Notes: generated by a model from the letters alone, not told the origin. Positions 19,580-28,181 are shown, counted from the stretch's first letter. The stretch is DNA of 64,000 nt from Cognatiyoonia koreensis (GCF_900109295.1 NZ_FOIZ01000002.1:992001-1056000), one strand, 5' to 3'. A program made the numbers and translations.

Positions 19580-21175
19580 CTAGCGTACGTCGAATGTAAG
19601 CGGTTTGACTTGGGTGAACTTGCCGGTTGCAATCAACGCATCAAGCGCCTTTGCAGGCACCGGTTCGTCAACGTAAAGCAACGCAATCGCCTCGCCCTTG
19701 GCCTCTTTCCGGCCGAGGGTAAAGTTCGCGATGTTCACGCCATTGTCACCCATGGTCTGACCCAGCGCACCGATGATGCCGGGTACGTCCTCGTTCGTGG
19801 TATAGACCATGTGTTCCCCGATCTCGGCGTCTATATTGATGCCCTTGATCTGGATAAAGCGCGGCTTGCCGTCGCTGAACACGGTCCCTGCAACCGAACG
19901 TTCGCGCTTGCCGGTGACGACGGTGACCTTGATGTAACCGTCAAACGTGCCCGACTGATCCTGTTTGGTGGTCGACACCTGGATGCCACGCTCTTTCGCG
20001 ATGACGGGGGCGGACACCATATTCGTGTCGGGGTTCACCTTCTTCATGATGCCCGCGATAGTTGCCGCGGTCAGCGCTTCAAGGTTCATGGAAGACGCTT
20101 CACCGTCATAAAGAATGTTGATCGCCTTGATCGGTTCATCCGTCATCTGGCCGGTAAAGTTGCCAAGATGTCCGGCAAGCTCGATCCAGGGTCCCATGAC
20201 CTTGGCTTCCTCTGCGGTCACGGACGGCATGTTCAGCGCGTTCGACACGGCACCCGTCAGCAGATAATCGGACATCTGTTCGGCAACCTGCAAAGCGACA
20301 TTCTCCTGTGCCTCGGTGGTTGCAGCCCCAAGGTGCGGGGTCACTACGACATTTGGCAGATTGAACAGTGGTGAATCGGTTGCCGGTTCCACGGCAAAGA
20401 CATCAAATGCGGCACCTGCCACATGACCCGACTTCAGCGCCTCTGCCAGTGCCTCTTCATCGACAAGCCCGCCACGGGCGCAGTTGATGATCCGCACACC
20501 TTTCTTCATCTTTGCGATGTTCTCACGCGACAGGATATTCGCGGTCTGGTCCGTAAACGGGACGTGCAAGGTAATGAAATCCGCATGGGCCAGCAATTCG
20601 GCCAGATCGACCTTCTTGACGCCCATCTTCTCGGCTTTCTCTTCGCCAAGGAACGGATCATAGGCCAAGACCTTCATCTTCAGGCCGCGCGCACGATCGC
20701 AAACGATACCACCGATATTGCCTGCGCCAATCACACCAAGCGTCTTGCCGGTCAGCTCGACGCCCATGAATTTCGATTTTTCCCACTTGCCCGCATGGGT
20801 AGAGGTGCTGGCCTCGGGAATCTGTCGCGCGACGGCGAACATCATCGCGATGGCATGTTCAGCTGTCGTGATCATGTTTCCGAACGGGGTGTTCATGACA
20901 ATGATACCGGCCTTGCTTGCCGCTTCCTTGTCGATGTTATCGGTGCCGATCCCGGCGCGGCCGATCACCTTGAGGTTTTTTGCGGCCTCGATGATCTTTG
21001 CGGTTGCCTTGGTCGCGGACCGGATCGCCAACCCGTCATAGTCGCCAATGACCTTCAGCAAGGCGTCCTTGTCCTTGCCGAGGTCCGGTTTGAAATCGAC
21101 GTCGATGCCGCGGTCCTTGAAGATCTGCACAGCAGCGTCAGAGAGTTTGTCAGAGATGAGTACTTTGGGAGCCAT
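19580..21175 (-). CDS. serA: D-3-phosphoglycerate dehydrogenase
   Basis: This enzyme catalyses the first step of serine synthesis, 3-phosphoglycerate to 3-phosphohydroxypyruvate with NAD. At 531 residues it is the long form: a catalytic/nucleotide domain (GVIGAGNIGGIV; catalytic histidine in TPHLGAATTEAQ), an intervening allosteric-substrate-binding domain (about 315-450), and a C-terminal ACT domain (TTNEDVPGIIGALGQTM onward) for feedback control. The start has AAAGGAC seven bases upstream. It is the second gene of a serC-serA operon, 69 bases after serC, with a hairpin between the two. Confidence 0.97.
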   Translation of the reverse strand: MAPKVLISDKLSDAAVQIFKDRGIDVDFKPDLGKDKDALLKVIGDYDGLAIRSATKATAKIIEAAKNLKVIGRAGIGTDNIDKEAASKAGIIVMNTPFGNMITTAEHAIAMMFAVARQIPEASTSTHAGKWEKSKFMGVELTGKTLGVIGAGNIGGIVCDRARGLKMKVLAYDPFLGEEKAEKMGVKKVDLAELLAHADFITLHVPFTDQTANILSRENIAKMKKGVRIINCARGGLVDEEALAEALKSGHVAGAAFDVFAVEPATDSPLFNLPNVVVTPHLGAATTEAQENVALQVAEQMSDYLLTGAVSNALNMPSVTAEEAKVMGPWIELAGHLGNFTGQMTDEPIKAINILYDGEASSMNLEALTAATIAGIMKKVNPDTNMVSAPVIAKERGIQVSTTKQDQSGTFDGYIKVTVVTGKRERSVAGTVFSDGKPRFIQIKGINIDAEIGEHMVYTTNEDVPGIIGALGQTMGDNGVNIANFTLGRKEAKGEAIALLYVDEPVPAKALDALIATGKFTQVKPLTFDVR

Positions 21176-21199
21176 GAAAGTGGTCCTTTATGAGGTGGG

Positions 21200-21219
21200 A
21201 CATGGGGCACGCCCCATGT
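21200..21219 (-). other. Hairpin in the serC-serA gap
   Basis: ACATGGGGC (21200-21208) and GCCCCATGT (21211-21219) form a nine-pair stem with only two bases between them, so a few inner pairs would open as loop. It lies 24 bases upstream of the serA start and could set the serA:serC ratio by mRNA processing or partial termination. The structure is seen; the role is inferred. Confidence 0.45.
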
Positions 21220-21244
21220 GAAATGTGAAACAGAGAGGTCGGGA

Positions 21245-22384
21245 TCAGGCGTTGATTTCGGCTTCGAACGCCCAGGCAAGCCATGGCAGCATGGCTTCGA
21301 TGTCGGACGTTTCGACCGTTGCACCGCACCAGATCCGCAAACCGGCAGGCGCGTCACGATAGGCTCCGACGTCAAGTGCGACGTTCTCCGCTTCCAGCCG
21401 CTTTGCAACAGCTTTGGCAAAAGCCGCACCGTCGGTGATCCTGTCATCGGTGAACTTCAGGCACACGGATGTATTGGACCGCGTGGCAGGATCGACGGCC
21501 AGATTGTCGATCCAGTCATGTGCAGCGCAAAAGTTGAAAATCGCCCGCGCGTTGGCATTGGCACGGTGCATCAGCGCATCAAGACCGCCAATGGATTTAC
21601 CCCATTTCAGCGCAAGCAAATAATCCTCGACCGCAAGCATCGACGGCGTATTGATCGTTTCGCCCTTGAAAATACCTTCAATCAGCTTGCCGCCTTTGGT
21701 CAGGCGGAAGATTTTCGGCAGTGGCCACGCCGGGGTGTAGCTTTCCAGCCTTTCAACCGCACGCGGACTCAGGATCAGCATCCCGTGGGCTGCTTCGCCG
21801 CCCATCACCTTCTGCCAGGAGAATGTCGTCACATCCAGTTTGTCCCACGGCAAATCCTGCGCAAAGGCGGCAGAGGTCGCATCGCACAGCGTCAGACCGG
21901 CACGATCGCTCGGGATCGCATCCCCATTCGGCATACGCACACCCGACGTCGTGCCATTCCACGTAAAGCAGACGTCATTGTCATAATTCAGCGCGGCCAT
22001 ATCGACGATTTCGCCATAGTCTGCGGTATGTGTCGTCGCCGCGATCTTCAGTTGCTTGACGACATCCGTGACCCAACCGGCCCCAAAGGATTCCCAAGCG
22101 ACCATTTCCGCAGGGCGTTCGCCCAGCAAGGACCACATCGCCATTTCGAACGCACCGGTGTCAGAGGCCGGTACGATTCCGATCCGGTAATCGGCAGGAA
22201 CGCGCAGGATTTCACGGGTCAGCTCGATGGCTTCGGCCAGCTTTGATTTACCAATCGCCGCACGGTGCGACCGGCCTAAAGGCGCGTCGGACAATTTTTC
22301 AAGGCTGAATACGGGGGGTTTGGCACAGGGGCCGGACGAAAACCGCGGATTTGCCGGCCGCGATGCCGGTTTGGTCGTAACCAT
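21245..22384 (-). CDS. serC: Phosphoserine aminotransferase
   Basis: This PLP enzyme converts 3-phosphohydroxypyruvate and glutamate to phosphoserine, and also acts in the alphaproteobacterial pyridoxal route if pdx genes are present. The protein is 379 residues. The N terminus reads [16 protein letters not shown], the family signature of the Methanosarcina/alphaproteobacterial subtype. The PLP lysine lies in [16 protein letters not shown] chose the ATG at 22384 with GAGG nine bases upstream; a GTG five codons earlier is possible. It is first in the serC-serA operon and divergent from serB, so all three serine genes are together. Confidence 0.95.
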   Translation of the reverse strand: MVTTKPASRPANPRFSSGPCAKPPVFSLEKLSDAPLGRSHRAAIGKSKLAEAIELTREILRVPADYRIGIVPASDTGAFEMAMWSLLGERPAEMVAWESFGAGWVTDVVKQLKIAATTHTADYGEIVDMAALNYDNDVCFTWNGTTSGVRMPNGDAIPSDRAGLTLCDATSAAFAQDLPWDKLDVTTFSWQKVMGGEAAHGMLILSPRAVERLESYTPAWPLPKIFRLTKGGKLIEGIFKGETINTPSMLAVEDYLLALKWGKSIGGLDALMHRANANARAIFNFCAAHDWIDNLAVDPATRSNTSVCLKFTDDRITDGAAFAKAVAKRLEAENVALDVGAYRDAPAGLRIWCGATVETSDIEAMLPWLAWAFEAEINA

Positions 22385-22540
22385 TGCTGGTATCCTCACA
22401 GATATATGCCCTTCGTTGGGGAAGGGTGTCCCACGGATGCTGCTATTGCACCGGCAGACCTTTCACAAGCGCCGAAATGAAGCTAGACCGCCGCAACACC
22501 CTCTTTTCGCGACACGTTTTTCGCCAATAGGAAACTTCCG
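22385..22540 (-). promoter_or_regulatory. serC 5' leader with candidate regulatory RNA structure
   Basis: A conserved serC RNA motif has been reported upstream of serC-serA operons in Alphaproteobacteria, and this leader is in the right place for it. Read in the serC direction, a six-pair hairpin (CCCTTC / GAAGGG at 22409-22426) ends about 25 bases before the ATG, just ahead of the ribosome-binding GAGG. One arm of it overlaps a seven-base stretch (22423-22429) that is complementary to 22496-22502, so the two pairings exclude each other. The same 156 bases must also hold the serB promoter. The match to the published motif is inferred from position, not from a covariance search. Confidence 0.45.
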
Positions 22541-23416
22541 ATGTTCGTCACGACCCTTCTCACATCACCGATGAACCCAACGCTGGACCCGGCACTGGTC
22601 GAGGCGCTGCGCAATGCGTGGGGCGGTGGCGATGTGGTTTGGCTGGCCCCCGACGAAGCCGCCGAATTCCAACACGAACGCGCGCCCGACAACGCCGCAG
22701 AGGTCTGGCGCAGCTGTCAGGAACAGAATGTCGATCTTGTGACGCAAACGCTTGCGACGCGTCGCAAGAAAATGCTGATCGCGGATATGGACAGCACCAT
22801 GATCCAGCAGGAATGCATCGATGAACTCGCGGACGAGGCCGGGGTGGGTGCCCGTGTGGCGGACATCACCGCGCGCGCCATGAATGGCGAACTTGATTTC
22901 GAAGGGGCAATCGACGAACGTGTCGGCCTGCTGGCAGGACTGCCGGAAACGGTGATTGACCACGTCTTGCGCACGCGGATCACCTATATGCCGGGCGGTC
23001 TGACATTGACGCGCACCATGAAGGCACGCGGTGACTATGCGGCATTGGTGTCGGGCGGTTTTACCGCATTCACGTCCCAAGTCGCCGCCGACCTTCACTT
23101 TGATGAAAACCGCGCCAACACGCTCGAAATCGTGGATGGTAAACTGACAGGGCGCGTTGTGCGTCCCATTCTGGGGCAGAATGCCAAGCTCGAAGCACTC
23201 CAAGACATCACCGCGCGGCTTGGGATCACACCGGATCAGGCGATCGCGGTCGGTGACGGGATGAATGATTTGCTGATGCTCAAGGCCGCAGGTACGGGCG
23301 TCGCACTACATGGCAAACCGGCCTTGCAGGAAAAGGTCGACGTGCGGATCAACTTCGGCGACCTGACCGCACTGCTTTACATTCAGGGCTACGCAAAGTC
23401 AGAGTTCATCCTATGA
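22541..23416 (+). CDS. serB: Phosphoserine phosphatase
   Basis: This enzyme catalyses the last step of serine synthesis, phosphoserine to serine. The 291-residue HAD hydrolase has the phospho-acceptor motif I DMDST (MLIADMDSTMIQQECIDELA), motif II SGG, and motif III-IV GDGMNDLLML. About 75 N-terminal residues precede the catalytic core, as in many alphaproteobacterial SerB proteins. AGGAAA lies 7-8 bases before the ATG. It is transcribed away from serC, and its stop overlaps the next start (ATGA), so serB and the downstream lyase are coupled. Confidence 0.96.
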   Translation: MFVTTLLTSPMNPTLDPALVEALRNAWGGGDVVWLAPDEAAEFQHERAPDNAAEVWRSCQEQNVDLVTQTLATRRKKMLIADMDSTMIQQECIDELADEAGVGARVADITARAMNGELDFEGAIDERVGLLAGLPETVIDHVLRTRITYMPGGLTLTRTMKARGDYAALVSGGFTAFTSQVAADLHFDENRANTLEIVDGKLTGRVVRPILGQNAKLEALQDITARLGITPDQAIAVGDGMNDLLMLKAAGTGVALHGKPALQEKVDVRINFGDLTALLYIQGYAKSEFIL

Positions 23417-24543
23417 AAAAACCCGCGACCATTGCCGCCCACGCCGGCGGCGCAATCGACCGACAAAGCGCTGGTGTCGTCCCCCCGATCCAGACGTCAA
23501 CGACATTCCTGCGTGACGCAGACTACGGGCTGATCCGGCCCGACAATATTTACGCACGCGACGACAGCGACACGGTACGCCACGCAGAACACCTGCTGGC
23601 GCAACTTGAAGGCGCACAGGACGCGTTGCTCTTCCCTTCGGGCATGGCCGCGATTGCGGCACTGTTCCGGACGCTGCCAAACGATGCCAGCGTCGTGGTA
23701 CAAAGCGGGATCTATTGGGGCACGACAAAATGGGTGCGGGATTTCTGCGAACGCCGCGAAATCACGCTGACCGAAACCGACGCGAGCGATCCGGCAGCAC
23801 TGCAAGCAGCCTGCGAAGCGCATAAGCCAGCACTGGTCTTCATCGAAACGCCGTCCAACCCCTGGCTGAAAACGACCGATATCGCGGCCTCTGCCGAGAT
23901 TGCGCACCAGGTGGGGGCGAAACTGGCGGTCGATGCAACTGCGGCAACGCCCGTGCTGATGCAGCCTTTGGCGCTGGGGGCCGATATCGTGATGCATTCG
24001 GCCACCAAAGGGATCAATGGTCACTCTGACGTGCTGGCAGGGGTGCTTGCGACGCGGGCGGTCGACGATCCGGTCTGGCACGCAATCAAGACCGACCGCC
24101 ACGATGCAGGTGCAGTGATCGGCGCATTCGAAGCTTGGCTGCTGATCCGTGGTATCAGAACGCTGCCGTTGCGGGTCGAACGCATGTCGGAAAATGCGCT
24201 GGCGCTGGTCAAGCACCTGAGGAAACACCCGCAGATCGCCGATGTTTACTATCCGGGGCTTGCCGAACATCCAGGCCACGATGTGGCCCACCGACAAATG
24301 TCAGGGGGCTATGGCCCACTGCTGTCCGTACTGGTCCAGGGCGGTGCGCCCGAGGCGCTGAAGGTCGTCGGTAAGCTGCAGCTTTTCATGCGGGCCACAT
24401 CGCTGGGCGGCGTGGAAAGCTTGGTGGAACACCGGCATACGATCGAACCGCACACCGGCATTCCGGAAAACCTGATCCGCGTCTCGGTCGGGATCGAGGA
24501 TATCGGCGACCTGATCGCCGATTGGGATCAGGCGCTCAGTTAG
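23413..24543 (+). CDS. metC: Cystathionine beta-lyase-type PLP enzyme
   Basis: This 376-residue enzyme is of the Cys/Met metabolism (transsulfuration) PLP family. It starts with AAHAGGAIDRQSAGVVPPIQTSTTF, has the PLP lysine Lys199 in MHSATKGINGHSDV, and ends with SLGGVESLVEHR and RVSVGIED. By overall layout it is a beta-lyase of the alphaproteobacterial MetC group, cleaving cystathionine to homocysteine, pyruvate and ammonia. Cystathionine gamma-synthase or gamma-lyase activity cannot be excluded. It is coupled to serB, linking serine and sulfur amino acid metabolism. Its stop overlaps the convergent rhodanese gene by four bases. Confidence 0.85.
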   Translation: MKKPATIAAHAGGAIDRQSAGVVPPIQTSTTFLRDADYGLIRPDNIYARDDSDTVRHAEHLLAQLEGAQDALLFPSGMAAIAALFRTLPNDASVVVQSGIYWGTTKWVRDFCERREITLTETDASDPAALQAACEAHKPALVFIETPSNPWLKTTDIAASAEIAHQVGAKLAVDATAATPVLMQPLALGADIVMHSATKGINGHSDVLAGVLATRAVDDPVWHAIKTDRHDAGAVIGAFEAWLLIRGIRTLPLRVERMSENALALVKHLRKHPQIADVYYPGLAEHPGHDVAHRQMSGGYGPLLSVLVQGGAPEALKVVGKLQLFMRATSLGGVESLVEHRHTIEPHTGIPENLIRVSVGIEDIGDLIADWDQALS

Positions 24544-24920
24544 GATTCAGTCGGACCACCAGCGTCTTTCCATCCCGGAAAGCCACCGATGTTCGTCACA
24601 TTGGTAAAACCCATTTCTGTCATCGTTTTGCCAGCAAGTGCAGCCTGTCCGCCGGCACCGCAAACCAGATAGTAAGGGGCGGACTTGTCCTTGAAGATTG
24701 GATTGAACAGGTCTTCCATCGCGGGATCGGCATTGAATTCGATCATGCCACGCGGAACGCGGTTGGCACCTTTGATCGTGCCGCTTTCGGCGATGTCGGC
24801 ACTGTCGCGCACATCGATGAAGGTGCCTTCGCCCTCGGCGTGAATCGCTATGGCATCCGCGCTGTCCATCGTTGGCACGGCTTCGTTCGCGGCTTCCATA
24901 TAGTCTTTGGCAGTTTTCAT
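24540..24920 (-). CDS. Single-domain rhodanese-like sulfurtransferase
   Basis: This is a 126-residue cytoplasmic protein consisting of one rhodanese domain: FIDVRDSADIAESGTIKGA near the start and the active-site Cys87 in LVCGAGGQAALAG. It probably moves sulfane sulfur, with the acceptor unknown. The longer frame upstream is unlikely because the ATG at 24920 precedes a normal domain start and has AAGGGTC upstream. It is divergent from the tail-tube gene with 118 bases between, and convergent with metC. Confidence 0.85.
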   Translation of the reverse strand: MKTAKDYMEAANEAVPTMDSADAIAIHAEGEGTFIDVRDSADIAESGTIKGANRVPRGMIEFNADPAMEDLFNPIFKDKSAPYYLVCGAGGQAALAGKTMTEMGFTNVTNIGGFPGWKDAGGPTES

Positions 24921-25038
24921 CGGATGACCCTTGTTTGAATGATTAGAGCATTGAGCAGGATTGGCAGCCGACTGTCCAGATGTTTCGCTGACTTCGCACC
25001 GAAAACAGCGTAGACTTGCCTTATTTAGGAGAACGAAG

Positions 25039-25542
25039 ATGGCTGAATTTACTGTCAATACGCACCGCCGTGACCCCTACAAGAATTTCAAGTTTCGCGT
25101 TCAATGGGATGGCCGGTATATCGCGGGTGTTTCCAAATGCAGCGGATTGCGCCGCACGACTGAAACGGTGGCATTCCGTGACGGTGGCGCGCCAAACCTG
25201 CCGGGATTCGGGCCGGGGAAAACGCAATTCGAACCGATTACACTGGAACGGGGGATAACCCATGATCCGGCATTCGAAGATTGGGCAAATGAGGTGTTCA
25301 ATATTCAGGGCGATGCGGCGATGTCGCTCCGGAATCTGCGCAAGGACGTGCGGATCGAAATCTACAACCTTGCCGGGCAACTGGTGCTTGCCTATCACGT
25401 CTTCCGCTGCTGGGTTTCAGAATATCAGGCGCTGCCAGAGTTGGACGCACTTGGGGAATCAATGACCGCGTTCGAGCGGATCGTTCTGCAGCATGAAGGC
25501 TGGCAAAGGGACAAAGACGTCCGGGAACCCGAAGAGACATAA
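25039..25542 (+). CDS. Contractile-tail tube protein (T4 gp19 / TIGR02241 family), orphan
   Basis: This 167-residue protein is of the phage tail-tube family shared by T4-like phages and extracellular contractile injection systems. The family layout is clear: RDPYKNFKFRVQWDGRYIAG, then CSGLRRTTETVAFRDGG, ITLERGITHDPAFEDW, FRCWVSEYQALPELDA, and ERIVLQHEGW at the end. I chose the ATG at 25039, with AGGAG eight bases upstream, over a longer frame. No sheath, baseplate, spike or AAA+ gene is nearby; neighbours are a rhodanese and a response regulator. It may be a relic, a tube subunit supplied to a cluster elsewhere, or a repurposed protein. Family is firm; function open. Confidence 0.85.
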   Translation: MAEFTVNTHRRDPYKNFKFRVQWDGRYIAGVSKCSGLRRTTETVAFRDGGAPNLPGFGPGKTQFEPITLERGITHDPAFEDWANEVFNIQGDAAMSLRNLRKDVRIEIYNLAGQLVLAYHVFRCWVSEYQALPELDALGESMTAFERIVLQHEGWQRDKDVREPEET

Positions 25543-25568
25543 AAAAAGCCCGCGCACAAGGCGCGGGC
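25541..25568 (-). terminator. Intrinsic terminator of the response regulator gene
   Basis: A perfect eight-pair GC stem (GCCCGCGC at 25548-25555, complement at 25561-25568, five-base loop) is followed, in the minus direction, by seven T. It lies 91 bases beyond the response regulator stop. The T-run overlaps the stop codon of the convergent tail-tube gene. Confidence 0.85.
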
Positions 25569-25659
25569 CAGTCCAACAGGGAGGTGGTGATAAAAACCCG
25601 ATCACCAGCGGGTTCATCCTTGGTCTAGATCGCTGCGGGGAGGCAGGCGTTGATCCAGA

Positions 25660-26346
25660 TCAAGCAACTAGTCTGTAACCGCCAGATTCGGTCACAAGAA
25701 GGCGGGCATTGGACGGATCTGGTTCAATTTTTTGGCGAAGACGATAAATGTGTGTCTCCAGCGTGTGCGTGGTGACACCCGCATTATAGCCCCAGACCTC
25801 GTGCAGCAGGACGTCGCGAGCAACAACGCCTTCGGTTGCGCGATACAGAAACTTGAGGATGTTGGTCTCTTTTTCCGTCAGACGCACCTTTTTGTCGTCC
25901 TCGGTCACCAGCATCTTCTGGGCAGGCTTGAACGTGTATGGCCCAAGCTGGAAAACGGCGTCTTCGGATTGCTCATGCGTGCGCAACTGGCTGCGAATGC
26001 GCGCCAGCAGCACTGGAAACTTGAACGGCTTGGACACATAGTCATTCGCGCCCGCATCAAGGCCGTAAATCGTATCTGCATCAGAATCCTGTGCGGTCAG
26101 CATCACGATCGGGCATTTCACGCCTTGCTTGCGCATCAGGCGGCAAAGTTCGCGGCCATCCGTATCGGGCAGGCCGACGTCAAGGATCATCAGGTCGTAA
26201 AGCTGTTCCTTGGCCTTTGTCATCGCTTCCGCGCCGTCGGCGGCTTCGAAAACGTCAAAGTCCTCGGTCATCAAAAGCTGTTCACCCAGCGCTTCACGCA
26301 GGTCGTCGTCGTCATCGACAAGCAGGATTTTCTTGAGCTGAGCCAT
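25660..26346 (-). CDS. OmpR-family response regulator, CenR-like
   Basis: This is a 228-residue two-component response regulator. The receiver domain has the acidic pocket Asp11-Asp12, phospho-acceptor Asp56 (LMILDVGLPDTDG), and Lys106 (YVSKPFK). The winged-helix DNA-binding domain ends in THTLETHIYRLRQKIEPDPSNARLLVTESGGYRLV. The receiver sequence DDDDDLREALGEQL and the linker HEQSEDAVFQLGPYTFKP resemble alphaproteobacterial CenR, the essential envelope regulator described in Caulobacter; that is from memory and not a search. No sensor kinase is adjacent. The start at 26346 has GGAGG upstream. A 16-bp palindrome lies in the divergent gap to ribA. Confidence 0.88.
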   Translation of the reverse strand: MAQLKKILLVDDDDDLREALGEQLLMTEDFDVFEAADGAEAMTKAKEQLYDLMILDVGLPDTDGRELCRLMRKQGVKCPIVMLTAQDSDADTIYGLDAGANDYVSKPFKFPVLLARIRSQLRTHEQSEDAVFQLGPYTFKPAQKMLVTEDDKKVRLTEKETNILKFLYRATEGVVARDVLLHEVWGYNAGVTTHTLETHIYRLRQKIEPDPSNARLLVTESGGYRLVA

Positions 26347-26419
26347 CTTGGCCTCCATTCGTGTGTAGGTTAGAAAATGTGTCCGGCAGGGCGTTTCGAC
26401 AAGGATTTGCATCACTGTT

Positions 26420-26435
26420 TCACACGGACGTGTGA
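26420..26435. promoter_or_regulatory. 16-bp palindrome between the response regulator and ribA
   Basis: TCACACG and CGTGTGA flank a two-base centre, a perfect dyad 73 bases from the response regulator ATG and 70 bases from the ribA ATG. The position suits an operator serving either or both divergent promoters; no T-run follows it on either strand, so it is not a terminator. Confidence 0.45.
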
Positions 26436-26505
26436 GAATGGCGGCAAATGTTTCAATTTCTCACGGCAGGGGCTATGGCTTGGCTTGGAAATGAAAGAAA
26501 CGCCG

Positions 26506-27582
26506 ATGTCATTTGCGCCAGATGTTACAGAACGGATCGCCCGTGCGCGGGCCGATCTGCGCATGGGCGTTCCTGTTGTGCTGTCCGAAGGGCTGGTCGT
26601 GCTGGCCGTCGAAACGCTGAATGCTGCGCGTTTCGCCCAATTGCGCACATTGGGCGGCGCGCCGGTTCTTACAGTGACGGGGTGGCGGGCAAAGACGCTG
26701 AAGGCGCGCGCCTATGACGGGGACTTGGCGCGGATCATCGTGCCTGACGAGGTGCATTTACCATGGGTGCAATCCATCGCGGACCCGGCGGACGATCTGA
26801 ACCACCCGATGAAAGGGCCGCTGCAAACACTTCGCGATGGGGCGGCAGGACCGTACCGCGCGGCAATTGCACTTGCCAAGGCAGCCCGGCTTTTGCCAGC
26901 GGCGCTATGTGCCGAAATCGACGATCCGGCAGATTTCGCAACGCGGCATAATCTGACGATGATCAGCGGGTCCTCTGTGACAAAGGCCGCGCTAAGCGAA
27001 ATGCACCGTGTCATCAGCGCGCGCCTGCCGCTTGCTGTGTCGGATGTCGGGCGGCTGCATATCTTTCGGCCCGAAGATGGCGCGGAAGAACATTACGCGA
27101 TTGAAATCGGGCATCCCGACCGTAGTGCGCCGGTCCTGTCGCGGCTGCATTCAGCCTGCTTCACAGGAGATTTGCTGGGATCGCTAAAATGCGACTGCGG
27201 CCCACAACTGCGCGGCGCGCTTGCCCAGATGGGCGAAGCGGGGGCAGGTGTGTTGCTTTATCTCAATCAGGAAGGGCGCGGAATCGGTCTGGCCAACAAG
27301 ATGCGCGCCTATGCATTGCAGGATCAGGGGTTCGATACGGTCGAAGCGAACCACCGGCTCGGGTTCGAGGACGATGAGCGCGATTTCCGCATCGGCGCGG
27401 AAATTCTGCGCAAGATGGGGTTTAATGCCGTCCGGCTAATGACGAATAATCCCGCAAAGATCGCCAAAATGGAAAGCTGCGGCATCACCGTCAGCGAACG
27501 TGTTCCGCTTCAGGTCGGCGGCAACGCCCACAACGCGGCCTATCTTGCGACAAAGGCCGAAAAGTCGGGGCATCTGCTTTGA
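26506..27582 (+). CDS. ribA: GTP cyclohydrolase II
   Basis: This enzyme catalyses the first step of riboflavin synthesis from GTP. The C-terminal half is the catalytic domain: zinc cysteines in HSACFTGDLLGSLKCDCG, then LYLNQEGRGIGLANKMRAYALQDQG and LMTNNPAKI. The N-terminal 140 or so residues resemble a degenerate DHBP-synthase-like domain seen in alphaproteobacterial RibA proteins, without an obvious DHBP active site. The start is uncertain: ATG at 26506 (MSFAPDVTERIARARADL) fits the family, but ATG 26491 is in frame. No FMN riboswitch is recognisable upstream. The first copy of the 35-bp 3'-end repeat follows the stop. Confidence 0.93.
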   Translation: MSFAPDVTERIARARADLRMGVPVVLSEGLVVLAVETLNAARFAQLRTLGGAPVLTVTGWRAKTLKARAYDGDLARIIVPDEVHLPWVQSIADPADDLNHPMKGPLQTLRDGAAGPYRAAIALAKAARLLPAALCAEIDDPADFATRHNLTMISGSSVTKAALSEMHRVISARLPLAVSDVGRLHIFRPEDGAEEHYAIEIGHPDRSAPVLSRLHSACFTGDLLGSLKCDCGPQLRGALAQMGEAGAGVLLYLNQEGRGIGLANKMRAYALQDQGFDTVEANHRLGFEDDERDFRIGAEILRKMGFNAVRLMTNNPAKIAKMESCGITVSERVPLQVGGNAHNAAYLATKAEKSGHLL

Positions 27583-27589
27583 GTGTCGC

Positions 27590-27624
27590 TGCCTCCGGCG
27601 GAAGTTTGATTGGACAAAGAAAGA
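27590..27624 (+). repeat. 3'-end repeat element, copy 1 (after ribA)
   Basis: This 35-bp segment, opening GCCTCCGGCGGAAGTTTGAT and closing TGGACAAAGAAAGA, is identical to 51610-51644. It begins seven bases after the ribA stop and ends just before the start region of the YkuD-family gene, where its last bases run into a possible ribosome-binding GAGG. The exact identity over 35 bases in unrelated contexts is the evidence. Confidence 0.9.
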
Positions 27625-27637
27625 GGACGTGCGGCGC

Positions 27638-28132
27638 ATGACACCGGCAGACCTTGTGCTGACACCGACGCATCTGCGGTTTTGGGGCAGGCGCTTTCCC
27701 TGCACGATCGGGCGGGGTGGTCTGACCAACCGCAAGGCCGAAGGCGACGGTGCGACGCCGCGTGGGGTGCACCGGATTGTCGGTATGCTTTACCGGCCTG
27801 ACAGGATGGCACGTCCGAGCGACTGGGCGCTGCCGATCAAACCGGGCGATCTGTGGTCCGATGATGTGAAAGACCCCGACTACAACATGATGGTGCGCGC
27901 GCCGCATCCTTTCGGCCACGAGGACCTGCGCCGGGCCGATCCGATGTATGATCTTGTCATCCTGACCGATTGGAACTGGCCCTATCCGGTTAAGGGGCGT
28001 GGGTCGGCGATCTTTATCCACCAATGGCGCGGCCCTGGCCGGCCCACAACAGGATGCATCGCGTTTCGCCGTGATCACCTGCAATGGATGGCACGAAGAA
28101 TTCAGCACCGATCACGACTTGTTATCGCATAA
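27638..28132 (+). CDS. L,D-transpeptidase-like protein (YkuD superfamily)
   Basis: This 164-residue protein is of the COG3786-type YkuD family. The catalytic motif is seen as a histidine in AIFIHQWRG followed by TTGCIAF, with the cysteine as nucleophile. Such domains form 3-3 cross-links or anchor proteins in peptidoglycan. There is no signal peptide, which is unusual for a wall enzyme but common in this subfamily. ATG 27638 is preferred; a GTG three codons upstream is possible. It lies 55 bases after ribA and 49 bases before rppH, so the three may share a transcript. Confidence 0.8.
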   Translation: MTPADLVLTPTHLRFWGRRFPCTIGRGGLTNRKAEGDGATPRGVHRIVGMLYRPDRMARPSDWALPIKPGDLWSDDVKDPDYNMMVRAPHPFGHEDLRRADPMYDLVILTDWNWPYPVKGRGSAIFIHQWRGPGRPTTGCIAFRRDHLQWMARRIQHRSRLVIA

Positions 28133-28181
28133 CGTCTGGACCTCGTGTCTGTATCAAGGCACACGAGGAAAGGCACGACCC

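Noticed and set aside
21218..22246. 342-residue open frame opposite serC
   Set aside because: It is the antisense of a certain gene in a GC-rich genome, its sequence is rich in R, H and Q without a fold, and it has no ribosome-binding site.
23413..25542. Contractile injection system cluster around the tail-tube gene
   Set aside because: The neighbours are metC, a rhodanese and a response regulator; no sheath, baseplate or ATPase gene is present in the window.
25548..25568. Terminator for the tail-tube gene on the plus strand
   Set aside because: The T-run follows the stem only in the minus direction; on the plus strand there is no T-run, so it belongs to the response regulator.
26347..26505. 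FMN riboswitch before ribA
   Set aside because: The leader is too short and none of the conserved FMN-aptamer segments is seen.
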